Shown here: positions 42,748 to 54,788 of the stretch, in pieces
How the letters are laid out: each line of letters opens with the position of its first letter
Position numbering within the stretch: the stretch's first letter is position 1
NCBI RefSeq assembly: GCF_040675855.1
Contig: NZ_JBEGIK010000001.1
Coordinates: forward strand, 1,054,001 to 1,118,000
Source: Microbacterium sp. LWH3-1.2
Lineage (GTDB): Bacteria > Actinomycetota > Actinomycetes > Actinomycetales > Microbacteriaceae
Reading direction: 5' to 3'
Length of the DNA: 64,000 nucleotides
Notes under the pieces: generated by a model
What the model was told of the DNA's origin: nothing
What the model saw: only the letters and a program-made list of their open reading frames with translations
The model's database searches: none
Translations under genes and position numbers: made by a program

Positions 42748-44445
42748 GTGGCCACGAGCAACATCGAGATCGCACAGCGGGCCGAACTCTGGCCGATCAC
42801 CCGGATCGCCGAGGGGCTCGGCATTCCTGACGAGGAGCTCGAGCCCTACGGCCGCTACAAGGCGAAAGTGTCGCTGCGGCACCTTCGCACGCTCCGGGAA
42901 AGGTCGCGTGGGCGGCTCGTGCTCATGACCGCCGTCTCGCCGACGCCCGCGGGGGAGGGCAAGACCACGACAACCGTCGGCCTCGGCGACGCGCTCACCC
43001 GCATCGGCGAGCGGGCCATGATCTGCCTGCGCGAGCCCGCGCTCGGGCCGGTGTTCGGCATGAAGGGCGGAGCGGCAGGCGGCGGCTACGCGCAGGTCGT
43101 GCCCATGGAGGACATCAACCTTCACTTCACCGGCGACTTCTCGGCCATCGGCATCGCGACGAACCTGCTCGCGGCGCTCATCGACAACCACGTGCACCAC
43201 GGCAACGCGCTCGGCATCGACGTACGCCGGGTGACCTGGCGGCGCGTGCTCGACGTCAACGACCGGGCGCTGCGCGACGCAGTGATCGGGCTCGGCGGCC
43301 CCTCCAACGGCTATCCCCGCGAGGACGGCTTCGACATCGTGGTGGCGAGCGAGGTGATGGCGATCTTCTGTCTCGCGACCGGTCTCGCCGACCTCAAGGA
43401 TCGCCTCGGTGAGATCGTTGTCGCGTACACCCGCGACCGCACCCCGATCCGCGCCCGCGACCTGCACGCGCACGGCGCGATGGCGGCGATCCTCCGCGAC
43501 GCGCTCGCCCCGAACCTGGTGCAGACCCTCGAGCACACGCCGGCGTTCGTGCACGGCGGGCCGTTCGCGAACATCGCACACGGGTGCAACTCGTACCTCG
43601 CGACCGATTCCGCGCTGCGCATGGCCGACTACGTCGTCACCGAGGCCGGCTTCGGCGCCGACCTGGGCGCAGAGAAGTTCGTCGACATCCTGTGTCGCAC
43701 CACCGGCCTCCGGCCCGACGTGGCCGTGGTCGTCGCGACGGTGCGCGCGATGAAGTACCACGGCGGCGTCGAGGTCGCCGACCTCCCGCGCGAGAACGTC
43801 GCGGCCCTCCAACACGGCACCGCAAACCTCCTGCGCCATCTGGAGACCCTGCGCGAGACCTGGGGGATCCCGACGGTCGTCGCGGTCAACCACCGCGCGG
43901 AGGACACGGATGCTGAGACAGCGGCGCTCGTCGCGGCTGCCGAGTCCGTCGGGGTCACGGCCGTGGTCGCGAAGCACTTCGCCCAGGGGAGCGCCGGGGC
44001 GGAGGATCTGGCGCGCGAGGTCGTGAGGCTCTGCGACGCGCGCGCCGCCGAACCCGAGGAGGCAGCATCCGCTCTCCGCTTCACGTATCCGGATGACGCC
44101 TCCCTGTGGCGCAAGATCAGCGCGATCGCGACGCGCATCTACGGGGCGTCCGAGATCACCGCGTCGACCGCCGTCCGGGCGCAGATCAAGCGCCTGCAGG
44201 ACGAGGGCTACGGCGGCTACCCGGTGTGCGTCGCGAAGACGCAGTACTCGTTCTCCACCGATCCGAAGCTGCGCGGTGCTCCGACGGGCCACGTCGTCGA
44301 CATCCGCGAGGTGCGGCTGGCGGCGGGGGCGCGATTCGTCGTGATGATCTGCGGCGACATCATGACCATGCCGGGTCTGCCGGCCGTGCCCGCAGCCAAC
44401 ACGATCGACGTCGACGACGACGGGCGCATCGTCGGGCTCTTCTGA
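42748..44445 (+). CDS. fhs: Formate-tetrahydrofolate ligase
   Basis: The 565-residue enzyme makes 10-formyl-tetrahydrofolate from formate, ATP and tetrahydrofolate. It has the P-loop [36 protein letters not shown] (in part), [31 protein letters not shown] and [13 protein letters not shown], in family order. GTG at 42748 has AGGGGAG at good spacing; a TAGGCT box (42677-42682) leaves a 65-base leader. It is complete and ends three bases from the convergent acetyltransferase fusion. Confidence 0.95.
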   Translation: MATSNIEIAQRAELWPITRIAEGLGIPDEELEPYGRYKAKVSLRHLRTLRERSRGRLVLMTAVSPTPAGEGKTTTTVGLGDALTRIGERAMICLREPALGPVFGMKGGAAGGGYAQVVPMEDINLHFTGDFSAIGIATNLLAALIDNHVHHGNALGIDVRRVTWRRVLDVNDRALRDAVIGLGGPSNGYPREDGFDIVVASEVMAIFCLATGLADLKDRLGEIVVAYTRDRTPIRARDLHAHGAMAAILRDALAPNLVQTLEHTPAFVHGGPFANIAHGCNSYLATDSALRMADYVVTEAGFGADLGAEKFVDILCRTTGLRPDVAVVVATVRAMKYHGGVEVADLPRENVAALQHGTANLLRHLETLRETWGIPTVVAVNHRAEDTDAETAALVAAAESVGVTAVVAKHFAQGSAGAEDLAREVVRLCDARAAEPEEAASALRFTYPDDASLWRKISAIATRIYGASEITASTAVRAQIKRLQDEGYGGYPVCVAKTQYSFSTDPKLRGAPTGHVVDIREVRLAAGARFVVMICGDIMTMPGLPAVPAANTIDVDDDGRIVGLF

Positions 44446-44448
44446 CGC

Positions 44449-45728
44449 TCAGGTCGGCGGGAACGTCCGGACGCGCTCGACCCGCAGCACGTGGGGGAGA
44501 GCGGAGGCGTCGCGTGCGCCGTCGGCGCGCGGGAACTCGTAGATGTCGAGCATGAGCTGCATCGGATAGTCGATTCTCTGGCGCACGGTCTTGACCCAGC
44601 GGTGATCGATGAAGAACCGCAGCTCGTCGGAGGTCCATTCGACGGCGTAGTCGTGCATCTCCGTGAGGTCGCCCTCGACCCGGATCTTCTCGAAGTCCTG
44701 CCGCAGCCGCGGATCGTGCTGCGCCTTGACGCCGACGCCCACCCAGCCGCCCTCGTCATCGATCTCGGAGCCGAAGATCTCGGCGATGCAGATCTCGCCG
44801 CAGTCGTCGGGGCTGTCCTCGAAGCCGATCGGCCAGAAGGCGACCATCGCGTCGGGGTGGCGCACGGCGGCCATCCGCACCTCGATCACGCCGAACCGCG
44901 GCAGGTGGAGCCGGCGCTCGGGCTGCGCCTCGCGCACCACGAGACCCTCGCGGAAGCGGTGCTGCCCGATGGGGCTGCCGGCCGGTCCGGAGAACTGCCC
45001 GGTCTGCAGGTGCGAGACGCGGTTGCCCTCGTCGAACTCGGGCGACCACGGGGGTGTTTCCGCGTCGATGCGCAGCTCGAGTGCGTCCGGGGCGATCGAA
45101 TAGCCCGCCGCGGTGCGCTCGCGCGACGACCAGTGCGGGAGGTAGTACGGCCACCACACCTTCTCGTCGAGGACGCCCTCGTCGAACCGCTCGTCGAGGT
45201 CGGGTTCGCGGCCGTCCAGGTCGAGCGGCGACAGGTCGAGCACCCAGATGTTGAACGAGAGCTCACCCCCGCGCCACGGCTCGGTGCCCGACCCGCGATG
45301 CGTGAAGCCCGCGGCACGGCACAGGGCGTTGGACGCGGGATTGTCCACGCCCGGGTAGGCGACGAGCAGTTCGCGGTCGCCTCGCGCGGCGACCAGGCGG
45401 ATGACCAGGCGCAGCGCCGCGCGCGCGATCCCCCGGCCCTGCCACTCGGAGAAGACGTTCCACCCGGTCTCCCACGCCGGCGTGCCGTCCTCCTCGGCCT
45501 GCCAGTACCCGATGCCCCCCACCGGCGTGCCGTCGACCTCGATCCGGTACATGGCCGCCTCGCCGGCTTCTGCGAGGCGCAGATAGCGCTGCTGACGCTC
45601 GTCGAGCTCGGCCGCCGTCTCGGGACCGCCGAGATGCGCCTCATCTCGGGCGTGTTCGCGCGTTCGAGCAGCGGCAGGTCGCCGCGTCCCCACGGGGCGA
45701 GGGTCACGGCGCCGTCGGACGCGTGCAT
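44449..45728 (-). pseudogene. GNAT - GH16-like fusion gene with a -1 frameshift
   Basis: The N-terminus MHASDGAVTLAPWGRGDLPLLER and NTPEM (from 45728) is in one frame; HLGGPETAAELDERQQRYL and the rest are in another. One base is missing near 45640 between them. Restored, the product is ~426 residues: a GNAT domain (1-175, GWNVFSEWQGRGIARAALRLV) and a GH16/laminarinase-like beta-sandwich (180-425, FGVIEVRMAAVRHPDAM, then GEICIAEIFG). In GH16 enzymes the catalytic motif is ExDxxE; here it is E-I-C-I-A-E, with Cys for Asp. The shift may be a real mutation or a sequencing error, as everything downstream is intact. Confidence 0.72.
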
Positions 45729-45745
45729 GGTCGAGGAGCCGTCTG

Positions 45746-46105
45746 TCAGCGGTCGGTGACGAGGATGGTGTTCCCGTCGGGATCGGTCGCAGTGAAGAAC
45801 AGGCAGCGCTCGGGGTCGCCGAGCTCATCACCCGGGTGCGCGCCCAGCCTGGTGAGCCTTTCGTGCACGGAGGCGAGGTCGTCGACGCGGAAGTTGCAGG
45901 TCGCCCACGGCAGGCCCGGTTCGACATGGATGCCGCTCTTCGGGCCCATCAGCGTCACCTGCCCGTGCGACCCCGCGAGCACGCTCGAGAAGTCGCTCTC
46001 CTCGAGGATGCCCAGGCCGAAGGCGTCCGCGTACCAGTGCGCGCTCGCGCGCGGGTCGTGCACGGGGATGAACGCTGTCGTGATGGCCGTCGGCGGTGGT
46101 GCCAT
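45746..46105 (-). CDS. VOC family (glyoxalase-fold) protein
   Basis: The 119-residue protein starts MAPPPTAITTAFIPVHDP and shows the paired beta-alpha-beta-beta-beta modules: HDPRASAHWYADAFGLGILEE and CNFRVDDLASVHERLTRLG, ending FFTATDPDGNTILVTDR with a metal-ligand type Asp-Asn. Start ATG 46105 lies seven bases from TAGGCT, so the message is probably leaderless. The family includes lyases, dioxygenases and resistance proteins; no substrate can be named. It is downstream of an upstream promoter region shared with the acyl-CoA oxidase-like gene. Confidence 0.88.
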   Translation of the reverse strand: MAPPPTAITTAFIPVHDPRASAHWYADAFGLGILEESDFSSVLAGSHGQVTLMGPKSGIHVEPGLPWATCNFRVDDLASVHERLTRLGAHPGDELGDPERCLFFTATDPDGNTILVTDR

Positions 46106-46112
46106 GGCGATG

Positions 46113-46118
46113 AGCCTA
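46113..46118 (-). promoter_or_regulatory. -10 box of the VOC gene
   Basis: TAGGCT on the minus strand is seven bases from the ATG, typical leaderless spacing. Confidence 0.45.
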
Positions 46119-46299
46119 CGACCGTCCAGCGACGACGCACAGGCCGTACGCGCGTCAGCCTGTGCGCCTCGCACAACGCGCCGATGACCCGTCGCGCACC
46201 TCGGTTGTGGACATCCACTAGACGCTTTGAGGTGAGGTTGTGGGAGTCCTACGGTCGAGGTGAACTTGATCCTGTCCATTGCACCGAGAGGTGATGCAC

Positions 46300-48405
46300 A
46301 TGGCTGACGCCGCCGTCCGCACCAAGAAGCCCGCTGTCCACAAGAACACGCCTGCCGGCGGAGCGCCGACCGCTCCGCACACCGCGGCCGAGGCATCCGA
46401 TCCCCGCATCGACATCGCCGCGGTCACCGATCTGCTCCTCGGTACATGGGCGCAGACCCGTCGCGAGGCCCGCGAGATGATCAAGGACCCCGCGTTCTGG
46501 CGCATCGAGGGGCAGTCGATGCCCGAGCACCGCGAGCGCGTGCTCACGCAGCTGCACCTGCTGGTCGAGCACGGCGGCTCGCGTCGCGCGATGCCCGAGA
46601 AGTTCGGCGGGCTGAACGACAACGGCGCCAACCTCGCCGGCTTCCAGGAGCTCGTGCTCGCCGACCCGAGCCTGCAGATCAAGTCGGGTGTGCAGTGGGG
46701 TCTGTTCGGATCGGCGATCTTCCAGCTCGGCACCGAGAAGCACCATGAGGCATGGCTCGAGGGCGTCATCGACCTCAGCCTGCCGGGCGCGTTCGCGATG
46801 ACGGAGACCGGACACGGGTCGGATGTCGCGGCCATCGGCACGACCGCGACCTACGACCCCGAGACCGAGCAGTTCGTGATCCACACGCCGTTCCGGGGCG
46901 CCTACAAGGACTACCTCGGCAATGCGGCGCTGCACGGCAAGGCCGCCACGGTGTTCGCGCAGCTCATCACGGGCGGCGTCAACTACGGCGTGCACTGCTT
47001 CTTCGTGCCGATCCGAGACGACGAGGGCGCGATGCTGCCGGGCATCGTCAGCGAGGACGACGGCGTCAAGGGCGGCCTGAACGGCATCGACAACGGCCGG
47101 CTCGCGTTCGACCAGGTGCGGGTCCCGCGCTTCAACCTGCTCGACCGCTACGGCCAGGTCGCGGCGGACGGCTCCTACACGTCCGACATCCCGACGCCGG
47201 GCCGCCGCTTCTTCACGATGCTCGGCGCCCTCGTGCAGGGCCGCGTGTCGCTGGACGGGGCCGCCACGACCGGAACCGCGCTCGCCCTCTGCATCGCCCT
47301 GACCTACGCCAACCAGCGCCGGCAGTTCGACTCGGGCGTGGGCACCGAGGAGGTCGTGCTGCTCGACTACGGCAAGCACCAGCGGCGCCTCTTGCCGCTT
47401 CTCGCCCAGAACTACGCGCAGTTCTTCAGCCACGACGAGCTGCTGAAGAAGTTCGACGCCGTCTTCTCGGGTCGCACCGACACCCCCGAGGAGCGCGAAG
47501 ACCTCGAGACCCTCGCCGCGGCGCTCAAGCCGCTGAGCACATGGAACGCGCTGAGCACGATCCAGGAGGCCCGAGAGGCCTGCGGGGGCTCCGGCTTCCT
47601 CGCCGAGAACCGCATGGTCGGCCTCCACCAGGACCTCGACGTCTACGTGACCTTCGAGGGAGACAACAACGTCCTGCTCCAGTTGGTCGGCAAGCGCCTC
47701 CTGTCGGACTACGCCAAGCAGTTCAAGGGGGCGGATGCCGCGAAGCTGGCCCGCTACGCCGCTCGGCAGACGGCGGGCAAGCTGTTCCACGGCGCCGGGC
47801 TCCGCCAGCTCGGGCAGACGGTCGCCGACCTGGGCTCCACCGCCCGCTCGATCGAGCTCGGCCTGCGCACCGACCAGCAGCACGAGCTGCTCGCAGGCCG
47901 GGTGCAGCAAATGGTGGCGGATGTCGCCGCCGCGCTGCGCCCGGCGCCCAAGCTGTCGCCCGCCGAGGCGGCGGCACTGTTCAACAGCCACCAGGCGGAA
48001 CTGATCGAGGCGGCCCGCGCACACGGCGAGCTCCTGCAGTGGGAGGCCTTCACCGACGGCGTGAGCCGCGTCTCCGACGAGGGCACCAAGCAGGTGCTGA
48101 CGTGGCTGCGCGATCTGTTCGGACTGCACCTCATCGAGAAGCACCTCGCGTGGTACATCATCAACGGGCGACTGTCGACGCAGCGCGCAGCATCCGTCTC
48201 CCGCTACATCGACCGGCTCGCGGCGCGGCTGCGTCCGCACGCCCAGGATCTTGTCGATGCCTACGGCTTCGCGCCCGAGCACGTGCGCGCGCCGATCGCG
48301 TCGGGTGCCGAGCGCGAGCGCCAGGACGAGGCGCGCGAGTACTACCGTGCGCTCGCCGCGTCGGGCAGCGCACCGGTGTCGGAGAAGTCGCTCAAGAAGA
48401 AGTGA
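46300..48405 (+). CDS. Acyl-CoA dehydrogenase/oxidase-like enzyme (ACOX type)
   Basis: The 701-residue protein is about twice the length of a normal acyl-CoA dehydrogenase and follows the acyl-CoA oxidase layout: FAMTETGHGSDVAAIGTTATY in the FAD domain, VRVPRFNLLDRYGQV, TYANQRRQF, CGGSGFLAENRM, and VTFEGDNNVLLQLVGKRLL bearing the catalytic Glu region. A long C-terminal helical domain follows, ending in KSLKKK. GAGAGG is eight bases before the ATG at 46300. It would dehydrogenate long-chain acyl-CoA; whether oxygen or a flavoprotein accepts the electrons is unknown. Confidence 0.9.
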   Translation: MADAAVRTKKPAVHKNTPAGGAPTAPHTAAEASDPRIDIAAVTDLLLGTWAQTRREAREMIKDPAFWRIEGQSMPEHRERVLTQLHLLVEHGGSRRAMPEKFGGLNDNGANLAGFQELVLADPSLQIKSGVQWGLFGSAIFQLGTEKHHEAWLEGVIDLSLPGAFAMTETGHGSDVAAIGTTATYDPETEQFVIHTPFRGAYKDYLGNAALHGKAATVFAQLITGGVNYGVHCFFVPIRDDEGAMLPGIVSEDDGVKGGLNGIDNGRLAFDQVRVPRFNLLDRYGQVAADGSYTSDIPTPGRRFFTMLGALVQGRVSLDGAATTGTALALCIALTYANQRRQFDSGVGTEEVVLLDYGKHQRRLLPLLAQNYAQFFSHDELLKKFDAVFSGRTDTPEEREDLETLAAALKPLSTWNALSTIQEAREACGGSGFLAENRMVGLHQDLDVYVTFEGDNNVLLQLVGKRLLSDYAKQFKGADAAKLARYAARQTAGKLFHGAGLRQLGQTVADLGSTARSIELGLRTDQQHELLAGRVQQMVADVAAALRPAPKLSPAEAAALFNSHQAELIEAARAHGELLQWEAFTDGVSRVSDEGTKQVLTWLRDLFGLHLIEKHLAWYIINGRLSTQRAASVSRYIDRLAARLRPHAQDLVDAYGFAPEHVRAPIASGAERERQDEAREYYRALAASGSAPVSEKSLKKK

Positions 48406-48432
48406 CGCCGCGGCTCACACCGGACGCAGGCG

Positions 48433-48514
48433 TCCTCAATTGAGGAGCGGAGCCGGGATGCGGGCTGATCCGTGACGACAGCTCCGCATCTCGGCAACCA
48501 TCCTCAAATGAGGA
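48433..48514. repeat. 82-bp inverted-repeat element, copy 2
   Basis: TCCTCAATTGAGGA (48433-48446) and TCCTCAAATGAGGA (48501-48514) bound the element, and GCCGGGATGCGG inside the left arm pairs with CCGCATCTCGGC on the right. It matches the element at 36058-36140. It lies between the convergent acyl-CoA oxidase and zinc-ribbon genes. Confidence 0.75.
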
Positions 48515-48525
48515 TCGGCATCGGG

Positions 48526-48930
48526 TCAGGACGCGGTCCAGCCGCAGTTGCCGCACTCACCGGTTGCGGAGATCTCGATGAAGCAGTTCGGACACATCGC
48601 GCGGATGCGCTCGGGGACGACCGGCTTGGCGACACGGCGCTCGGCGGCCGGACGAGGCGAGGACGACTTCGACCGTGCGGTCGGCGCGGCCGCCGGCTGA
48701 GGGACGATCGCCGCTGCCGGCACGTGATACGCGCAGTAGAAACGGACGTAGCCGTCGTGATTCTTGGGATGCCGGTGCTTGTACGCCCACAGCTCGGTGC
48801 GGGGCAGCGGCTCGGAGTCGGGACCGCAGGTGAAGCAGCGCGTCGCCTCGCCCGGGACCACGTCCGCGAGGAGCACAGGGTTCTCGAAGGGGACCGAGTC
48901 CCGCCAATCCGCCGACGCGACGATCTTCAT
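48526..48930 (-). CDS. Conserved protein with C-terminal zinc ribbon
   Basis: I do not recognise a function. The 134-residue protein starts MKIVASADWRDSVPFENPVL after a strong GGGAGG. It has CFTCG and YCAYH, a possible metal site, then an Ala/Pro/Ser-rich linker (about 70-105) and a zinc ribbon CPNCFIEISATGECGNCGW at the end. Similar small proteins occur in related actinobacteria. Nucleic acid or protein binding is possible. Confidence 0.8.
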   Translation of the reverse strand: MKIVASADWRDSVPFENPVLLADVVPGEATRCFTCGPDSEPLPRTELWAYKHRHPKNHDGYVRFYCAYHVPAAAIVPQPAAAPTARSKSSSPRPAAERRVAKPVVPERIRAMCPNCFIEISATGECGNCGWTAS

Positions 48931-49162
48931 GGTCCTGCCTCCCAGCCGCGGGCGCGAGCAACCCGACATTCCAAGGTAAGCGACGCGGGCGGCATCCGGG
49001 AATCGACCCGGTGACGAGAGGGCGGACGCCCGCGTGGCCGCCGCGGCCTGAGCGTCGGGAACCGCAGAACTGCGAAGAGATCGCGGCGCGCGTGGTTTCT
49101 CGGCGCGGATGAGGTTTCTCGGGTCGAACGGATGCTGCGGCACTGACGTCGGCGGGCAAGCC

Positions 49163-49168
49163 TAGGCT
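49163..49168 (+). promoter_or_regulatory. -10 box of tag
   Basis: TAGGCT is six bases before the GTG start of tag, indicating a leaderless message. Confidence 0.55.
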
Positions 49169-49174
49169 GGCGCG

Positions 49175-49747
49175 GTGAGCACTGATGTCCGCCTCGGCGC
49201 CGACGGCCGCGCGCGCTGCGCGTGGGTCGGCGACGACCTCGAGTACGCCCGTTACCACGACGAGGAGTGGGGGGTGCCCCTGCACGGCGACCGCGCGCTC
49301 TTCGAGAAGATGAGCCTCGAAGGGTTCCAGGCGGGGCTGTCGTGGATCACGATCCTCCGCAAGCGGCCGCGCTTCCGCGAGGTATTCGCGGGCTTCGAAC
49401 CCGCGGTGGTGGCGGCGTTCGGCGAAGACGACGTCGCACGATTGATGACGGATGCCGGCATCATCCGCAATCGCGCCAAGATCGAGGCCACGATCTCCAA
49501 TGCGCGGCTGGTGCTCGAGCTCGAGCCAGGCGAGCTCGACGACGTCATGTGGTCGTTCGCGCCGGCCGCCCATCAGCGCCCCGCAACCTTCGCGGAGGTG
49601 CCCGCGATCACCGCGGAGGCCGAGGCGATGAGCAAGGCGCTCCGGGGGCGCGGCTTCCGCTTCGTCGGGCCGACCACGATGTACGCGCTCATGCAGTCGG
49701 CGGGCATGGTCGACGACCACGTCGACGGCTGCTGGCGCGTCGACTGA
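49175..49747 (+). CDS. tag: DNA-3-methyladenine glycosylase I
   Basis: The 190-residue enzyme removes 3-methyladenine from DNA in base-excision repair. It has CAWVGDDLEYARYHDEEWGVP with the first zinc Cys and His, QAGLSWITILRKRPRFREVF, AGIIRNRAKIEATI and the C-terminal VDDHVDGCWR with the second His and Cys. Length matches the family. The GTG at 49175 sits right behind a TAGGCT box. The next gene begins 38 bases on. Confidence 0.95.
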   Translation: MSTDVRLGADGRARCAWVGDDLEYARYHDEEWGVPLHGDRALFEKMSLEGFQAGLSWITILRKRPRFREVFAGFEPAVVAAFGEDDVARLMTDAGIIRNRAKIEATISNARLVLELEPGELDDVMWSFAPAAHQRPATFAEVPAITAEAEAMSKALRGRGFRFVGPTTMYALMQSAGMVDDHVDGCWRVD

Positions 49748-49785
49748 GCGGAACAACGAACGCGCCCCGTGCGTTCGAATGGATC

Positions 49786-52029
49786 GTGGACTACGGACAC
49801 CCCCTCGAATTCGGGGCCTTCGTCACCCCCTCCGCCGCGAGCCCCGAGGCCCCGGTGCTGCTGTCGCAGGTGGCCGAGGCATCCGATCTCGATCTCGTCA
49901 CCTTCCAGGACCACCCGTATCAGCCGGCGTTCCTGGACACCTGGACGCTCATGTCGTTCGTCGCCGCGCGCACCGACACGATCCGGATCGCGCCCAACGT
50001 CCTGAACGTGCCGCTGCGCCCGCCGGCCGTCGTCGCGCGGGCGGCGGCCAGCATCGACCTGCTGTCGGGCGGCCGCTTCGACCTGGGCCTCGGTGCGGGA
50101 GGCTTCTGGGATGCCATCGAGGCGATGGGCGGCACGCGCCTCACGCCTGGTCAGGCCGTGACGGCGCTGGGGGAGGCGATCGACCTGATGCGCGAGCTGT
50201 GGCGCACCGACGAGCGCCGGGGCGTCTTCACCGACGGGAAGTACCACGCGGTGCACGGCGCGAAGCGCGGTCCGCGTCCGGCGCACGACATCCCGATCCA
50301 CATCGGGGCATACAAGCCCCGCATGCTCTCGCTCACCGGTCGCAAGGGCGACGGGTGGCTGCCGTCGCTCGGCTACCTGAAGCCCGGCGATCTCGCCAAG
50401 GGCAACGCCGCGATCGACGAGGCCGCGCAGTCCGTCGGCCGAGACCCGCGAGAGATCCGGCGGCTGCTCAACATCGGGCAGCTCGCCGCCGAGTCGCGTG
50501 AATTCGCCGAGCGCCTCGCGCGGCTCGCGCTCGACGACGGCATCGGCACGTTCATCATCGCGGCGGACGACCCGAACCTCCTCCAGCGGTTCGGCGAGGA
50601 GGTCGCCCCCGCGGTGCGCGAGCTCGTCGCCGCCGAGCGCGGCCGGCGAGGCACGGCCGCAGCATCCGTCCGTTCCGCGGCGGCGCTCGCCGCACGCCGT
50701 GACGGAATCGCCTACGACGACGTGCCGGCCGGCGTCCGCGCGATCGAGCCCGGCGACTTCGACTACGGCGACGTGCGCGCCACCTACATGCGCGGCGGAA
50801 GCCCCGGCCTCGTGCTGCAGCCCGGGTCGGCCGAACAGGTCGCGGAGGCGCTCGCGTTCGCGCGGCGGCATCCCGAGCTCCCGCTCGCGGTGCGCAGCGG
50901 CGGCCACGGCATCAGCGGCCGCTCGACCAACGACGGCGGCATCGTGATCGACCTCCGCCGCCTCGACGAGATCGAGGTGCTCGACGCCGACCGCCGGCTC
51001 GTGCGGATCGGTCCCGGCGCGCGCTGGGCGCAGGTCGCCGCGGCGCTCGGAGAGCACGGCTGGGCGCTGACCTCGGGCGACTACGGCGGCGTGGGCGTGG
51101 GCGGCCTGGCGACGGCCGGCGGCATCGGTCTGCTCGCCCGCGAGCACGGGCTCACCATCGACCATCTGCGCGCCGCCGAGGTGGTGCTCGCCGACGGCTC
51201 GATCGTGCGGACGGACGCTGCGACCCACCCCGACCTCTTCTGGGCGGTGCGCGGGGCCGGCGCCAACGTCGGCATCGTCACGGCGTTCGAGTTCGAGGTC
51301 GACGAGGTCGGCCAGGTGGGCTACGCGCAGCTCGCGTTCCAGGTCGACGACGTGGCGGAGTTCCTCGAAGGGTACGGCCGCATCGTCGAGTCGTCGCCGC
51401 GCGACCTCACGCTGTTCCTGCTCACCGGCGGGCCCCGCCCCGGCGAGCCCCAGGTCGTGCAGCTCTACGGGGTCGTCGACTCCGACGACCCCGACACGAT
51501 CATCGCGCGCCTGCAGCCCTTCGCCGAGCTCGCGCCGCTGGTACAGCAGTCCGTGCAGCTCACGACGTATCCGCAGATCATGGCGAATGCCGACCTCGGC
51601 CCGCAGCACGGCGCGGGCGAGCCGCACTCCCGCTCGGGTCTCATCGACCATGTCACGCCCGCCTTCGCGGCGGCGGTGGAACGGATGCTGCGATCCGGCG
51701 CGGTGCCGTTCTTCCAGCTCCGCGCGGTCGGCGGCGCCGTGGCCGACGTCGAGGAGGACGCGACCGCGTACGCGCATCGGTCGGCGAACTTCTCGGTCGC
51801 CGCCCTCGGCTCGCACCCCGACCGGCTCGACGCGCAGTGGCGCACCCTCGCCGACCACGTCGACGGCATGTATCTGAGCTTCGACTCGTCCGAGCGCCCG
51901 GAGCGCATCGCCGAGGCCTTCCCGCCCGCGACGCTGGAGCGACTGCGGCGCGTGAAGGCGGCGTACGACCCGACGTGCGTCTTCCGCGACAACTTCGCGA
52001 TCGAGCCTGCAGAGTCCGACGCGGCCTGA
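49786..52029 (+). CDS. Fusion of LLM-type flavin monooxygenase and FAD-linked oxidase
   Basis: The 747-residue protein joins two flavoenzymes. Residues ~1-290 are bacterial-luciferase-like (LLM, F420 or FMN dependent): EFGAFVTPSAAS, FQDHPYQPAFLDTWTLM, ARAAASIDLLSGGRFDLGLGAG (in part) and IPIHIGAYKPRML. Residues ~330-745 are a PCMH-type FAD oxidase: AVRSGGHGISGRSTNDGG, where His is the usual covalent FAD site, GVGVGGLATAGGIGLLAREHG and the berberine-bridge-like end AAYDPTCVFRDNFAI. The Cys of bicovalent enzymes is not seen. The GTG at 49786 is the first start after tag that keeps the LLM N-terminus. A two-step oxidation is possible. Confidence 0.85.
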   Translation: MDYGHPLEFGAFVTPSAASPEAPVLLSQVAEASDLDLVTFQDHPYQPAFLDTWTLMSFVAARTDTIRIAPNVLNVPLRPPAVVARAAASIDLLSGGRFDLGLGAGGFWDAIEAMGGTRLTPGQAVTALGEAIDLMRELWRTDERRGVFTDGKYHAVHGAKRGPRPAHDIPIHIGAYKPRMLSLTGRKGDGWLPSLGYLKPGDLAKGNAAIDEAAQSVGRDPREIRRLLNIGQLAAESREFAERLARLALDDGIGTFIIAADDPNLLQRFGEEVAPAVRELVAAERGRRGTAAASVRSAAALAARRDGIAYDDVPAGVRAIEPGDFDYGDVRATYMRGGSPGLVLQPGSAEQVAEALAFARRHPELPLAVRSGGHGISGRSTNDGGIVIDLRRLDEIEVLDADRRLVRIGPGARWAQVAAALGEHGWALTSGDYGGVGVGGLATAGGIGLLAREHGLTIDHLRAAEVVLADGSIVRTDAATHPDLFWAVRGAGANVGIVTAFEFEVDEVGQVGYAQLAFQVDDVAEFLEGYGRIVESSPRDLTLFLLTGGPRPGEPQVVQLYGVVDSDDPDTIIARLQPFAELAPLVQQSVQLTTYPQIMANADLGPQHGAGEPHSRSGLIDHVTPAFAAAVERMLRSGAVPFFQLRAVGGAVADVEEDATAYAHRSANFSVAALGSHPDRLDAQWRTLADHVDGMYLSFDSSERPERIAEAFPPATLERLRRVKAAYDPTCVFRDNFAIEPAESDAA

Positions 52030-52077
52030 GCCGCAGCATCCATCCTGGGGTCTGCCTCCCGCACGCCATCCCCGTCC

Positions 52078-52152
52078 AAACCACCCCTTCTCGCCGAATC
52101 AACCCGGTTCCGGCGGTCCGAACCGGGTGGTCTCGGCGAGAAGGGGTGGTTT
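52078..52152. repeat. 75-bp cruciform-like inverted repeat
   Basis: AAACCACCCCTTCTCGCCGA (52078-52097) and its exact complement (52133-52152) form a 20-bp stem. Inside it, AACCCGGTTC (52101-52110) pairs with 52120-52129 at nine of ten positions. It lies in the 196-base gap between two co-oriented genes and may act as a terminator or be a repeat element. Confidence 0.8.
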
Positions 52153-52212
52153 CGACGATCAAGGCGACAGGATCGAGCAGGATTCAGGAAGCGCGGTGTC
52201 CGGGTGGGCGGG

Positions 52213-52218
52213 CATACT
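52213..52218 (+). promoter_or_regulatory. -10 box of the UvrA-like gene
   Basis: CATACT is seven bases before the ATG at 52226 and no Shine-Dalgarno is seen; leaderless spacing. Confidence 0.35.
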
Positions 52219-52225
52219 CGTGCGC

Positions 52226-54574
<2,349 letters not shown>

Positions 54575-54683
54575 CGAGCCGCCCAGGCGGATGGGTGTTT
54601 GTCCCCATCGATCGGGCCTGATCAGGCGGAATACGATCTCCCCAGTTGACACTCCCGGTCTCGTCGCACCTGCAGGCGCGCGT

Positions 54684-54689
54684 TAGGCT
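54684..54689 (+). promoter_or_regulatory. -10 box of the surface-protein operon
   Basis: TAGGCT, the same hexamer as before tag and the VOC gene, lies 99 bases before the ATG of the large surface protein, so this transcript has a leader of about 90 bases. Confidence 0.4.
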
Positions 54690-54788
54690 GGGGTGTTCCC
54701 CCAGGTCTTCTGTGAGCTCGCGACGCCCCTCGCCGGGGTCCCACGCCACGACAAGACGCACGATGCCCCGGAGGAGGCCGACGTCCCC

